Notes: generated by a model from the sequence alone, not told the origin. Shown: positions 43,311 to 55,147, counted from the first letter of the stretch. The stretch is 64,000 nucleotides of DNA from Otatea glauca (GCA_036346275.1 CM070720.1:12315278-12379277); one strand, 5' to 3'. Program-made: numbers and translations.

Positions 43311-45988
43311 CAGAAGAAGACTGGACTCGAGTATCTCTCTGCCATTTAACCTTAACATGATCAGTAGCAACTCTAGTAGATGATCTAGGAGTTGGAACTG
43401 GGTTAGCCCGCCGTGGTGCAAAAGCCAGACCAACCCAGTGAGGCTTCCTAAATCTCCTACCAGAAAACACCTCACTCTGCTGATATCTACCTCGACGGGA
43501 AAAATGATGAATATCAAAAGGACGGCGGAAAGACGGACTACGAACAGCTCCAAGACTAAAACTCGAAGAACCAATATGAAAACCGTGTCCTCAACGCTGC
43601 CCAAAAACTAGCGACTCTCTAACCTGTCTAGAAGCAATGTGTACCTTAGGAGCACTCAAAGTCTGGGGATGACCCTGAATACCCCTAAGAGCAGCAACAT
43701 GCTCACGCCGAGTAATCTTGGCACGCCTGAAGCAGAAATCTACTAGGTGACCATCCTTCTTACAGAAGGTACATGTGTACTTCGCCTTGCTAGAGGCAAA
43801 AGCAACCGGAGTAACACCCTTCTGGTCAGAAGTCCTATGGACAACCCCAGCAGTCCTAAACACGGTGGTACTCACTCTGGGAGCTACCACCATCTCACCA
43901 CTCTTGGAGCCGCGCACAATGGTGAGACGATGCGCCCGAGCGTGCTCCAAGGGATCAAATCCTAGACTTTGGTTGAATCTACTAATCTTGGATTGGTCTA
44001 GAATAAGATTAAGCTTCTTCTTGCCTCCAACAAACTTCTCAAGAGTGCTCATAGGATACTGGCAATCTCGAAAGAAAGAGGCACAAGAAGAACAGGGGGA
44101 AGAAGAAGAAGAAGAAGAAGAAGAATCAGAAAGATGAGGTCTCTCAGCACGTGCATTTTTCTCCCTCAGCACGGCTGCCTCAATCTTGAGGGCCTCACAA
44201 GAAACGCAAGATGCATTTCTAATTCTATGGGCTTGGTCTTCTAATTTCTTCCTTAGCTTGACATGGATTTTATCCAAGTCCCCCTCAATCACAGAACATC
44301 GCAAGCAACTTTCTTGTGACTTATCTAGTAAGTCCTTAGCAAGTTTAGCACACTTGACATTTAAGGATTCATTGTCAAGTTTTAGTTGCCTACAGCCCTC
44401 ACATGAGCTGACTGGGTCCTTAGAATCATGCATTTCAAGTTCATCGTTTCTAGAAGAGAGTTGCCTAAGGTGATCGCTCATGGCATCAATTTCGGCAAGC
44501 AATTTAGGGCAATTTGAACATGAAGGAGTAGAGTGAGCATGAAGAAAACTATCCTCGACAGGAATAGCATCAACAGAACTAGTGCTAGCATTCTTAAACC
44601 TAAGACCATCAAGTTCAACAAGCACACTATCATGTGTGGTCCTTAGTTTCTTTAACTCCTCAAGCACGGCATCACACAAAGAACAATCATCAGTGACTCG
44701 AGAGGGAGAAGATCTAAGAGAAGCTAACTCCCGAGTCAATGTACCTACTTCCTTCTCAAGCTCCATACACCTAGCTCTAGCTCTAGCATGAAATTTTCCT
44801 AATTTGCAGAAAGCTTCATTGAGCTGGTCATAGGAGGGTACCTCTTTCGAGTCGCTATAGAGCTCAGAGTCGCTAATGCCGTTGGCGTCGGCCATGAAAC
44901 ACATGCCGGAGAAGTCGTCACCGCTCTTCTTCTCTTGCGGATCATCCTCACCCTCGTCGCTCCATGTCTCCGTGTCGGAGAGGTTGATGTTGTCAAGCGC
45001 GGAGAGGACGCGGTGGAAGAGCTTCTTGTTCTTGGAGAAGTTGCGGTACTTCTTCTCACGCGTCGGCTAGCGAACTGGAGGCTTCTTGTTGTGGTTCTTG
45101 TCGATGTAGTCATTCTTCACCGAACCGCCGGTGTCGTTCTTTGCCTTCTCCAGTTTGGGGCAATTAGCCCAAATGTGATTGGGGCCACCACACTCGAAGC
45201 ATGTGATCATGCCCCCTCTCTTCCTCTCTCTCACCCTCTTGTATGCATGTGAAAATTTACGAGCAAGAAGTGCAAGCTCATTTTCTGGAAATTTTTCCAG
45301 TTGGTCATCGCTTAGCTCGCAAAGGGCGAAAAGAAAGATCCAGTGGGATCGGCGACCAAGGCCATCGACTGAGATTTTGTCTTACGAGATACGACGTCGA
45401 TCTCATGAGTCTTGAGACAGGAGTAAAGCCCATCAAGAGTCAAGGTCGACAAGTCGGTAGTGTCCTTAATGGTGGTCACTTTCATTTCCCAAACTCGAAG
45501 ATCGAGTGCGGTCAAGAAATGTCGAGCATTATCCGAGTCAGGGTATATGCAACCGACTGCTCGAAGGTCGCTCAAAATCTTCGTAAACCGACCAAAACAC
45601 TCGTCAAGACTCTCACCAGCATGTTGTTCAAACTTGTTGAACTCACGCTTGAATTGGTCCTGTCGAACCGTCTTGATTTGAGTAGTACCCTCATGGTAAG
45701 CATCGAGGGTCACCCAAATCTGATGAGCTGAACGAAGGTGAAAAATCCTATCGTACTCACTGCGGCTAAGACCCTGTATGAGGATGTTCCTTGCCTTAGC
45801 ATTGCCTCAACGTCAGCTATATTGCCGGCCGTGATGTTTTCATCAGCAGGAACCTCATACGGGAGTTTCACCTTCTGCCAAATCAGGAAGCCCTAAGCAG
45901 TGATGTATGACTCCATTCGAGGCTTCCAAAATGGAAAATCAACTCTAGAAAAAATAGGAGGTTTGGTGGAATATTTGTCTATCGCCAT
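43311..45988 (-). pseudogene. gag: gag of copia element B
   Basis: The ATG at 45988 starts MAIDKYSTKPPIFSR and is followed by WKPRMESYIT, a standard gag opening. After a frame break, FKREFNKFEQHAGESLDECF and FGRFTKILSDLRAVG (about 45660-45560) belong to the capsid-like part. Knuckle one, CFECGGPNHIWANC (about 45210-45165), is complete. A 437-residue open frame (44904-43591) carries a long coiled coil, a Ser run and knuckle two, CTFCKKDGHLVDFC (about 43775-43735). A stop near 43600 and shifts at 45100 and 45310 break it. The size and coiled coil fit the Sirevirus lineage. Confidence 0.82.
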
Positions 45989-46028
45989 GGCTTTTGAGAC
46001 CGGTCAAGATCTATTAAAGAGCAAAACC

Positions 46029-46043
46029 GGCTCTGATACCAAT
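46029..46043 (-). other. Primer binding site of B (tRNA-iMet type)
   Basis: The minus strand reads TGGTATCAGAGCC (46041-46029), two bases after the LTR end GGTCTTTCA. Confidence 0.93.
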
Positions 46044-47898
46044 TGAAAGACCGAGATGGCGATCAGAGGGGGGTGAATGATCCCAAAATAAAAATATATC
46101 CCTTAGGAGGATCACAAATGCAGATTTTCACCCAAAGAAACCAAGCCAAACCCCTAGATAATCAAATGGAAGCGAAAGAGTCAATTTCCAAGAAAATCAA
46201 CCTGAGGCCGGTGCTACCGCGCTCTGGGGCCGGTGCTACCGGTTACTGTAGCTACAGTGAAATCAGGCAAATGAAAAGCGATTTCAGCACAGGATCAAAT
46301 GGGAGAATTGATGTATCTTTTGATCCGTTGATCCAAACTCAACCAAACTTGGTAGATAAGGTCCTTGGGATGTCAGGAACTTATTCCAACCTTCAATCAC
46401 AAGGATCGATGTCAAAGTTCTGACCTTTATTCCCGAGAACGAAGAACATACCAAGTTTCGACAAAAATTGAAAGAACTTCGATTAAGGCTTGCTCATGGG
46501 GTTTTGATAATCAAAGTGATCTTGAATGACTTCCCACACGTCCCAGCAAGCAGGAAAACACAAAAAAACTCTAGGATACGCAATCTACAAGATCAAACAT
46601 TCAAGAACGCAAAAGATCAACTTCTTGCAACAAGAACGCATGGATAGCCCAGATGATTGAAACAAAAATTTAGAAGTAGAATCATTCATCAAACATCAAC
46701 CTCAACAAAGATTCGTAAGCATGTAGAAGGAGAGGAGGCATATCCAAATTGCGTAAATGTAAATTGCAAGAAAGTAAATACATAATTTAAATTGCGTAAT
46801 TTAAATGCGTAGAGTAAATGCGTAAAGTAAATGAAACATGAACATAAATGGAGGACATTTCATTTCTGGAAGGAGAGGTTACAAAGCCTCACATTCATGT
46901 GGGCAAAGCTCAAAAGAGCATCAAAAACCTCAAAACCTTTAAGGGGGGAAGGCTACCCCTCCACCCCTATTTATACAACTCTTGGGCCACCTACCACCCT
47001 TGGATGAGCCTCTAAACCCTAGAGCATCCATCAAGGGCTAGGATTAACCCACTCAACCAGCCATGCAAGGGTTCACTCAAAACCCACCACACAAATGGGT
47101 TTTCTTGCACGTTATTCAAAGCATACTAACTAGACCCGCTATCCTATCAACTAGACCGCAATCCGACGGCCCTCATCGATCCGAGCAGCATCTAGCTAGC
47201 ATCACATCCATTCCTTGTCTTCATGGCTTGCACGGACTCCGTCTCTGATCATCTTCTGGCGATCCCCGACCATCTGGACCTCCGACGCTCCTCGCCTAGT
47301 TCCGGCCATCCTTTGCCTCACCATGACCTAGCACCGTCATCCTACAACCATTAAAAACAAGGAAAATCCTCACATAGCAATTCCCAGAAAGATGTGCAAT
47401 AAATTCATCAAAGTCCACTCATAAAAATTCACTTTTACTTGAATTGGTCGGTTCAACCGTCCTCAGGCCAGTAGCACCGCCCATGGTGGACCAGTGCTAT
47501 ATCCTACATTAGTCGGATATAGGAATCACTCGGCCAAGACCCGCGCAAATCCTAAAAAGGTCCCAAGATGGATCAGAGCTATATCCTACATCAGTCGGAT
47601 ATAAGAATCACTTGGCCAAGACCCACGCAAATCCTAAAAAGGTCCCAAGATGGACCAGAGCTATATCCTACATCAGTCGGATATAAGAATCACTCGGCCA
47701 AGACCGGCGCAAATCCTAAAAGGTCCCAACATGGACCGGAGCTATATCCTACAGCAGTCGGATATAGATATCACTCGGCGAAAGGTCCATACAAGCTTCG
47801 CCAATCCATTTCATATCAAACTCAAACAAAAGCATACCAAGCTCAAATTTAGTCAAATACTCATCACAAATCTGGGTAGACCTCCACATGGTCCTTCA
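46044..47898 (-). repeat. 5' LTR of B
   Basis: This 1855-bp LTR runs from TGAAAGACCGAGATGG to GGTCCTTCA on the plus strand, followed by TSD AGTTT. A minus-strand TATA box lies at 46975-46967. It has four copies of the 82-bp minisatellite against six in the 3' LTR, and two copies of GGCCGGTGCTACCG against one. Confidence 0.93.
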
Positions 47899-49262
47899 AG
47901 TTTCCACCGTCCTCTTGATATTCCTTGTTTTTCCCATCGAGGTGGATATCAGCGACATAATTTTCCTTCTACCAGTAGGTGGTTTAGGCTGCGTTACTAG
48001 GATGATCCGGCTTTTGCACATCGATGAAGCAACCCAGCTCTAGCTCCTAGACCTTTTGTAGGTGTTGTTCATGATTTTTTGAGTGCTGAGCGTTAGAGAG
48101 ACATTAGAGTTCAGTCTTTTGTTTCTTTGACTGGTACTTTTGCTCGTCGTGTGGCTCAGTATTGGGTTCCTAGATCTGCACTTATCTACGCCAATACTGA
48201 GTCATCGACCTCTCGCTTTCACTAATTCAGGTTCGTAGGGCCAGGAAGGGAGAAGTTGGATCGTAGACTCTAGTTGTTCTTGCCACATGGCTAGAGATTA
48301 TCGTTGGTTCTCTTCCCTAGTCCGTGACCCAGGTGATGAGCTAATCTCCTTTGAGGATGCTTCGTCAGGTAAAGTCATCGCTACAGGTACTATATGTATT
48401 AATGATAATTCCATTATTAAGGACGTTGCCTTGGTGAGTAAGCTGCAATATAATTTACTCTTTGTGTCTCAGCTTACTGATGATAATTTTGATGTGAGCT
48501 TCAAGCGTAATGCCTGTAGAATTCTCGATTCTTGTAGAGGGTTTGTTTGTGGGATATCTAGGTTTGGGAGAGTCTTTTATGCTGATTTTGCTGATTCTTC
48601 GGTGATTCTCTTTGTTGCCTAGTTGCTTTAGAGTCTTGTGATCTCTCCTTCTGGCATAGGAGACTTGATCACTTTGGTTTTGATCATTTGACTCGAGTTA
48701 GCAGCCATGATCTCATTCGTGGTTTGCCTAAACTCAAGATGGTCAAAGTCTTGGTTTGTTCTCCTTATCGACATGGCAAGATGATTGCTACTTGTCATCC
48801 CCTAGTTACCATGGTGATGACTGATGCACTAGGACAACTCTTACATGTCGACACTGTTGGTCTAGCTAGAGTGCAGTCAGCGGGTGGGGAAGTGGTATGT
48901 TCTTGTCATTGTTGATGATCATTCGAGATATTCTTGGGTGTTTTCACATCCTCGAAGGATGAGTCTTTTACTCACTTTAGGGGTTTGGTCTGTAGGTTGT
49001 CTATTGAGCTCTCATGTGCTTTACGAGCTATACGCAGTGACAATGGCACAGAGTTCAAGAACTCCTACTTTGAGAGTTTCTATAAAGAGAGTCAGGTATT
49101 GAGCATCTGTTCTCCTCTCCATACGTTCCTCAGCAAAATGGCATAGTGGAAAGGAAGAATAGGATCTTGGTCAAAATGGCCAGGACGTTGCTAGATGAGT
49201 ATAATATTCCTAGGATGTTTTGGGTTGAGGTTGTAGCTACTACTTGTCATGTGTCCAACAGA
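47899..49262 (+). pseudogene. pol: Protease to integrase region of copia element A
   Basis: After the second TSD copy of B, A continues on the plus strand. Protease words WIVDSSCSCHMARDYRWFSS lie near 48255-48310, with DSS in place of DSG as in B. GTICINDNSIIKDVALVSKL and QYNLLFVSQLTDDNF follow, then integrase pieces HGKMIATCHPL, VLVIVDDHSRYSW (48899-48938), LRAIRSDNGTEFKNSYFESF (about 49020-49080, with a catalytic Asp in SDNGTEF) and ERKNRILVKMARTLLDEYNI (with the catalytic Glu). The frame reaches TCHVSN and is cut by the CACTA element at 49263. Stops and shifts are common upstream of 48250. Confidence 0.82.
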
Positions 49263-49625
49263 CACTACTACAGAATAGCACATCACTGCCGGTTCCAAAA
49301 CCCCATCACTTCCGGTCATTGGCACGGGCAGTGATTGGTCGACAGTGATACTCGAGGATTATCACCGCCGCTCAGAACCGGCGATGATAGGATTATCACT
49401 GCCGATTCTACCTACAACCGGCAAGTGATATCGACTATCACTGCGGATCAAACCAAAATCCGGCGGTGATAAGGATTATCACCGCCGGTTCTATCTACAA
49501 CCGCGGTGATGATATTATCATCGCCGGTTATATAAAACCGCAGTGATATTGTACTAGCACTGCCGGGTTGTACCATAATTCGACGATGATAGACACATAT
49601 CACCGCCGTTTTCCAAGAACCTAAA
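49263..49625. repeat. Left terminal and subterminal repeat array of the CACTA element
   Basis: After the CACTACT end come about seven inverted units of the form ATCACCGCCGGTT alternating with AACCGGCGGTGAT. Units vary by lost or gained G or C (for example CCGCGGTGAT and CCGGCAAGTGAT). Such arrays are known binding sites of TNPA-type proteins. Confidence 0.85.
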
Positions 49626-50105
49626 GGACAAGCTTGCATATTTTTTGTACAATATATATATATTTTTATATAATTGTTTACAGTGTCCATATGTAGTATA
49701 TAAAGCATCGTTCAAATCATAATTCAAATATATGCATGTATCGACTAAGCATCGTTAAAATCATAATTCAAATATATTAAATTACGCATCACAAAATTTG
49801 TTTTTACAATGATTTATTTACAAATGTAGCTCGACTACATGTCATCCCGCTCGCTTTGATTTTACAAAGAGTCAAGTAGACATGTCACGCGTCTAGGCCG
49901 TAGGAATGAGGGCGATGAGGCTACTCGTGGAACTCGCCGTTTGGATTGATGATCTCATCATGAATGAATCCGGCGATCTGTTCTTGAATTGCTATAATTT
50001 CATCAAGAATAACTTATTGGTTCTCGCTTTGGGCGCTGTTTTTGAACAAAAAGGAAGTTACTTAATGATGATATTTGTTAAATAAAAAGCGGCATCAAAG
50101 TGTAA
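49626..50105. other. CACTA interval between the left array and the TNPA-like gene
   Basis: This AT-rich stretch has no supported gene. A short direct repeat around GCATCGTTAAAATCATAATTCA occurs near 49705-49730 and 49748-49772. It probably holds the 3' untranslated region of the TNPA-like gene. Confidence 0.45.
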
Positions 50106-50109
50106 TTAC

Positions 50110-53100
50110 GCACCATGGCTTCATTATAGCCGACACTCTCGTGACAATTGAATGCATATTTGTACATACATAGATGCACATAAATTGTTTCCGGTTCTGC
50201 CGATGCATGGAAAGTCATTTATTATTTCAAAATTTTTCCCGTATGGACGATATCGAACACTTTTCTTGCGATGCATCGCAAGAAAGCCCAGTGAATGATT
50301 TTGAATAGTAATTAAACTTAAATGCAATAGAATGGAATTTTGCTAGAGTAATAACGCATACGATCGAGTTTACATGCTCAAAGATGTCCCAAAGGTCTTG
50401 GTACAGTTTAGTTTGTTTTCTCACGAGTCCAAGACAAAAATCCCGCTAGCATCTAACTGGATGACGAGGAGGACCCAAAGAAACTCGCACATATATGTCA
50501 ACGTAGTCAATTACTCCCACATCGCACGTGTTACGCAAAAATACTAAAACGATATTAGAAGTCGAGATACGTGCTTGAAGTTATAGGGTAAAAGTACGGA
50601 GGTTTTGTATTGCGACTTCAAAAAGTATTAAATAAATAGTCTTCAACGAATCGTGGATTGTCGTTCACAAGTTTCGCTGACGAGCCCTGATCTAGGAATG
50701 CTAGATTGTCATTGTTATTTCTTCTACATGTCGTACCTCCATTCTACATAAGAAAGAAGTTAGAGATGCAATTAAACGATGACAAAATGCTCAACGATAT
50801 ACGGACGCACTTACAAAGTCCATAGTCTAAGTATGTTCACATCCGTGGCATCTTGTTTGGTACAACATACACACTCGTGAAAAGAACCCAGCAGATGTTA
50901 TCCCCATTGTGAAAATCTTGCTCGTGTCCGATCGAACGCCCATACCATCATTGACCGCTTGCATGTACCATCGATGGACGCTACCGCAATTGAGTTGTAA
51001 GGTTGTCGAAATGAGCCGGTTCAACCAAATGGTTTCCCATAACGAACTTCCACCGAGACCTTGCACCAGAGCATCTAGTTGAACATCATCCGCTTGAGCA
51101 TCCCGCTTAACGTGTCGGCACTAGCCACCGCAAGTATTGCTTTACGGATATGCGCCGTAGTCCGATATTTTGCAAGGTTCGAAGCTCGCCCGCCTTTTGC
51201 ACTTTTGCCATACTCAAGAAAAACTTTTGCGCCGGCATCAACTTTAGTCTTCTTACTTGATGGCACCTTTTAAAGTGAGATGCTCGCAGCGCTTACATGC
51301 TTTTTCCGCTCTTCCTCACCATGTCACCGATAGTTTCTTTTGTGGTTGTCCTGGGTTCACAGATGGTTGAGATTTCTTCGAGGACGGTGCCGACTACCGA
51401 GATGTTCCCGTTGTTCCATTCTTTACAGTTTTTGGCGGAGGAGTCGGGCTTTTTCTGGTTGGTGCCGACGGAGGAGTTGGACTTTTCCTGGTTGGCGGCG
51501 AGAAGGGCGGAGGTCTCGTGTGGAGAGTGCGGCTGATCATCATCGTCGTCGCCCTCATCGTCCAAGCCAAACTTAATCAAGCTCTTGCGCCACGCGAGGA
51601 AGCCATTCACGTTTTCTCCTAGCTTTTTGTTCCCATCCTCGCCAGGGATCTCTACCTCTATTTTTCGGTATTGGCGGATGACACTGTCCACTTCGACCTG
51701 GCGAATCCTCGCGATATCGGGCGGCAATGCAAAGTCCGTGACTCTGGCATGGCCAAGCCCCCTCGGCCACCTTTATGGTAATGCCATGTGCGGCCAAATG
51801 TAGCTTGCACGGTGTCGGTTCTTTGATGTCATCCACGGAAAATGCGACCATGCTCTTCGGAATCCACAGGACGCCTTGCTGCTCTTACGAGCACCGGACC
51901 GATGAGCTCGTGGCTTTCACCGGGTGGCGGTCGTGAGTGAGAGCTTTACACGGCTTGCTCCATAGCCTTATCTAGTTCCGATCTTTGTTCCTCTAGCGCT
52001 CGCGACAAAGATCTTTATCCGACGCTCCAATGATCTTCTCTTAATCTCTTTGAACGCTTGTACATCCATGCGCCTGCGGAAGGCTTCTTTCCAAGTGACC
52101 AAACCAACCCTCCAGTGCGACACGGATGCTCCTTATTACCCAGGCTATGGTTAGCTCGTCATTCTCCCTTCGTGGCGCGAAAGATCCTTGGGAAGACTGC
52201 GTGTGAGCATCCGTGATTCTGCGGCCTCTCGCTCTCTATCGCTCAAGCTTAAGCCGCCATCATCGGAGATAGAAGCACCCCTCCCAAGCAACGAAAGCTT
52301 CGATCGTTAAGCTTAAGGCGGCCGTTGCAGGAATTATACCCTTGCGGGTTATTTCTTCTTCGAACCGATCCCATGCTGGTATTTTCTTCACGTACCCTCC
52401 AGTTCCTAGTTTGTGAGGGTGAATATTCTTATCCGCGTTTGCTTTGTTCCTTTGACTTACTATGTGAGCTTCTTCAGACCTCTTGTACGCCACAAATTCA
52501 TCCCAGAACTCCCTTAACTTTGGGTGCGTGTCAAAATTCGTTTCATTCTTTTTCACATAATTCTTGTTTAGTGTTGTCTTCCAATTCTTCCACGCAGGGC
52601 ACATGATGCAGAGTGCTCGTTTCTTTCAAACCAGCTCGGTCCCTTGGGAACTGGAAAACTTGTTTCACTTGTCCCATAATGAGTTCTTCAGGTCATTGGG
52701 TACCACCCATGGGTCACCTCCGCGGCCAATCCATGATCTATAGCTGATGGGCACATCATCCCTAGCAATAACCCCGCAGGCTGTCCTGTACGGCCCCAAT
52801 GATGACTCGTATAGCAGTTCCCGATTGCCGAGAGCTCCACTATGTTAAAATTCCCTTAGGCATCTTGTTCTGACCACGACTTGCGCTTGCGCTTCGTTGA
52901 TCGGACATCCGAGCCTACAAATTGATCTTCTAAATTATTAGTCGTGCGGGCCTACCATGTTTTGGGAACCACGATGTACTAAAACTTTACCTCGCTTACG
53001 TGAGTATCGTCAGGTTGGTCCATGGCTGGATCCTGCAGGTTCAGATAGGACGTTGGGCTATTATTCGGGCTACCCCTTCCTCCTTCGTCCATATTTGAGG

Positions 53101-53140
53101 GCCCAACTCCCTCCGGCACTTGTCCTTCGTCGGAGGCCAT
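50110..53140 (-). pseudogene. TNPA-like CACTA gene with plant transposase domain and probable Ulp1-like C-terminus
   Basis: The start at 53140 gives MASDEGQVPEGVGPSNMDEG. The middle has KNWKTTLNKNYVKKNETNFD and LREFWDEFVAYKRSEEAHIV, then NIHPHKLGTGGYVKKIPAW and TRKGIIPATAALSLTIEAFV (52600-52260), which match the Ptta/En/Spm plant transposase family (PF03004). MVAFSVDDIKEPTPCKLHLA follows (51851), with an acidic Pro/Ser region and SSKKTKVDAGAKVFLEYGKS. Near 50490-50400 the words WVLLVIQLDASGIFVLDS and TKLYQDLWDIFEH resemble a Ulp1/C48 peptidase core, though the expected His before Trp is not visible. Many frameshifts break the gene. Its likely role is binding of the subterminal arrays. Confidence 0.65.
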
Positions 53141-54029
53141 TCCTAGCAAGTTTGTTGAAAATTTCCAATTAACAAGGTCATTTTTGAAATACACACATAT
53201 TTTTTTTATCTGTATACACAAACATCCTTGAAGGACACATACACATACACATATACATCTTTTTTTGAATCTGCATTCACACGTAGAAAAAAATGTTTCA
53301 CGTGTAGGAAAAAAATGTTACAGTGTTTGAAAAAATCAGATATCCGGTTCCTAACAATTCCAAAAAAAATGTAGCAGTATATAGCAACTATTTTCCAAGT
53401 CTGTAAGTGCAAATCATCAACTAGTGTACTAGGCTTTCTCTAGCAAGCTATTCCTTAAACAAATCGGAAACCTAGTGAAATCATATGGCGTAAAATTAAG
53501 ACCCATTGACCTACTACATGAGACTAAATAGATGGATAATCGTTCTAACCAAAGGAATGTTTTGGCTTCACAATTTTTGCTAGCTAATAAGGCAAATCCA
53601 ACATAAATTTAATTTAGACCATCCGATATGGTTTTTCCGACAATCAGAACAAACTCGATTTTTTCTCACAAAAAGGAACAAATCTAGTTCAAGTAGTTAA
53701 GTACTCCAATAAGGTCTCATTGTAGTTTTCACCATGCGCCACAACCCATAATTAGCTTATTCATTTTCATAATCAAGATATTTTTCACTGCTATGATCAA
53801 CGAAGCATCGAAGACTAGAATAACAAAAATGCGCCATTACATCATACACACATGAATCATAGCCTATTTGGGCACCAAGAAAATCAAATTTCAGTGCTAA
53901 TTATCCTCCCGCCCATGGACAATTCAACTAATTACTACTTGATAGAACTTGTTGATGTCAACATATTAATACTTGATACAACTTCGAGCTCAAAGAAGGT
54001 CGTTATCAAAGCAAAGAAGGTCGCGGTGA
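53141..54029. other. Leader or intron region upstream of the TNPA-like gene
   Basis: This AT-rich interval has no supported coding sequence. It probably holds the 5' leader or a first intron of the TNPA-like gene, whose coding start is at 53140. Confidence 0.4.
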
Positions 54030-54290
54030 CGGCCGAGGCGATGAGGTCGCGCGACGGCGGGCGGTGAGGTCCGGCGATGGCGGGCGGTGAGGTTGAGGCG
54101 ACGGCCGGCGATGCGGGACGACGGCGGGCGGTGAGGTCCGGCGACGGCGGGCGGTGAGGTTGAGGCGACGGCCGGGCGATCGGACGACGGCGGGCGGTGA
54201 GGTCCGGCGACGGCGGGCGGTGAGGTTGAGGCGACGGCGGGGCGATGCGGGACGACGGCGGGCGATGCGAGGAGACGGCGGCGGCATCAA
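54030..54290 (-). repeat. GC-rich minisatellite (~67-bp unit) between the internal array and the TNPA-like gene
   Basis: A unit with GACGGCGGGCGGTGAGGTCC and GGCGGGCGGTGAGGTTGAGG recurs about 3.3 times. GACGGCGGGCGGTGAGGT begins near 54053, 54120 and 54186, and the last unit is partial. The open frame across it on the minus strand (Pro/Arg/Ser-rich) is a repeat artefact rather than a gene. Confidence 0.8.
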
Positions 54291-54344
54291 AGTTGAAGTG
54301 GAAATGAGGCCGAGTGGCGCGGCGTTCAATTTATAGGGTTAGAG

Positions 54345-54665
54345 TATCACCGCGGTCATCACAAAACCGGCAATGATACACTATCACCGCCGGATAATAA
54401 AAAGAACCGCGGTGATAGTTGAATTGTCACCGCCGGTTCAAGCTCAGCCGGCGGTGAAAGTATTTATCACCGCGGTTCAATCTCAACCCGACGGTAATAA
54501 TACATTATCACCGCCGGTTGTATCTACACCCGCGGTGAAAGTATTTATCACCGCCGGTTCAAAACAAAACCGCAAGAATATTTGATTATCACCGTCGGGT
54601 TAATACTACAAACCGCGAAGATAAAGCACTTCACCGCCGGGTTAATGAGACAACCGGCATTGATA
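54345..54665. repeat. Internal subterminal-type repeat array of the CACTA element
   Basis: About ten units of TATCACCGCCGGTT / AACCGGCGGTGATA type occur here, the same words as at both element ends. No CACTA terminus adjoins them. The array lies 1.2 kb upstream of the TNPA-like coding start and downstream of the TNP2-type gene. Confidence 0.85.
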
Positions 54666-54718
54666 AGCTCCAGTCAATTATGTCAAAGTTTTCAAAGGAT
54701 GATTGCTTTGGGTGTTTT

Positions 54719-54985
54719 TAAATCCTATCAATTTTTATCCAAATTTTCTGCAAATTTTTGGAGGAATACATCAGGACATGTAATATTTGATTTAAATATT
54801 TCCCCTAAGTTTTGACAAAGTTGTAAAATTATAAAAATCCAGATTGCTCACTGTTTTCATAGTTTTAATATTTCAAAATAGAAAAATTCAAATTGCTCAT
54901 TGTTTTGAAATCCTATCAATTTTTATCCAAATTTTCTGGAAATTTTTGGAAGAATACTTTAGGACATGTAATATTTGATTTAAAT
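54719..54985. repeat. Direct repeat of ~78 bp inside the CACTA element
   Basis: AATCCTATCAATTTTTATCC and the following ~60 bases, ending ACATGTAATATTTGATTTAA, occur at 54719-54797 and 54907-54984 with few differences. Between the copies lies an AT-rich spacer containing a shorter diverged piece of the same. Confidence 0.8.
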
Positions 54986-55147
54986 TCAAACAAATGCAGT
55001 AGACCAACCATCGCTTCAAAAATTCACACAAATACAAAAAAAACACACAGATGAAGTTGAATTCACACAAATTGATACATATGACAAAAGAATACATTAA
55101 TTGTTACATATGAGAAAATAAAATGTATTTAATTAGGACAACTAAGC

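Larger units (their letters stand above)
36345..47898 (-). mobile_element. B: complete Sirevirus-like Ty1/copia element inside A
   Basis: The element has LTRs at 36345-38340 and 46044-47898, a perfect TSD AGTTT (36340-36344 and 47899-47903), a tRNA-iMet primer site, and in minus-strand order gag, protease, integrase, RT and RNase H, which is the copia order. Its proteins are close to those of host element A, so a member of the same family jumped into A in opposite orientation. A 1.7-kb non-coding stretch with several GGGGGAG tracts lies before the 3' LTR, a known Sirevirus trait. The LTRs differ mainly by substitutions and minisatellite copy number. Confidence 0.92.

Noticed and set aside
49290..49620. 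Palindromic ACCGCCGGT units considered as hairpin ncRNA or MITE
   Set aside because: The same words occur at the other end of the element and inside it, with the CACTA termini and TSD fixing them as a subterminal array.
54006..54329. Pro/Arg-rich minus-strand open frame over the CACTA minisatellite
   Set aside because: It arises from the 67-bp GC-rich repeat and lacks any recognised domain.
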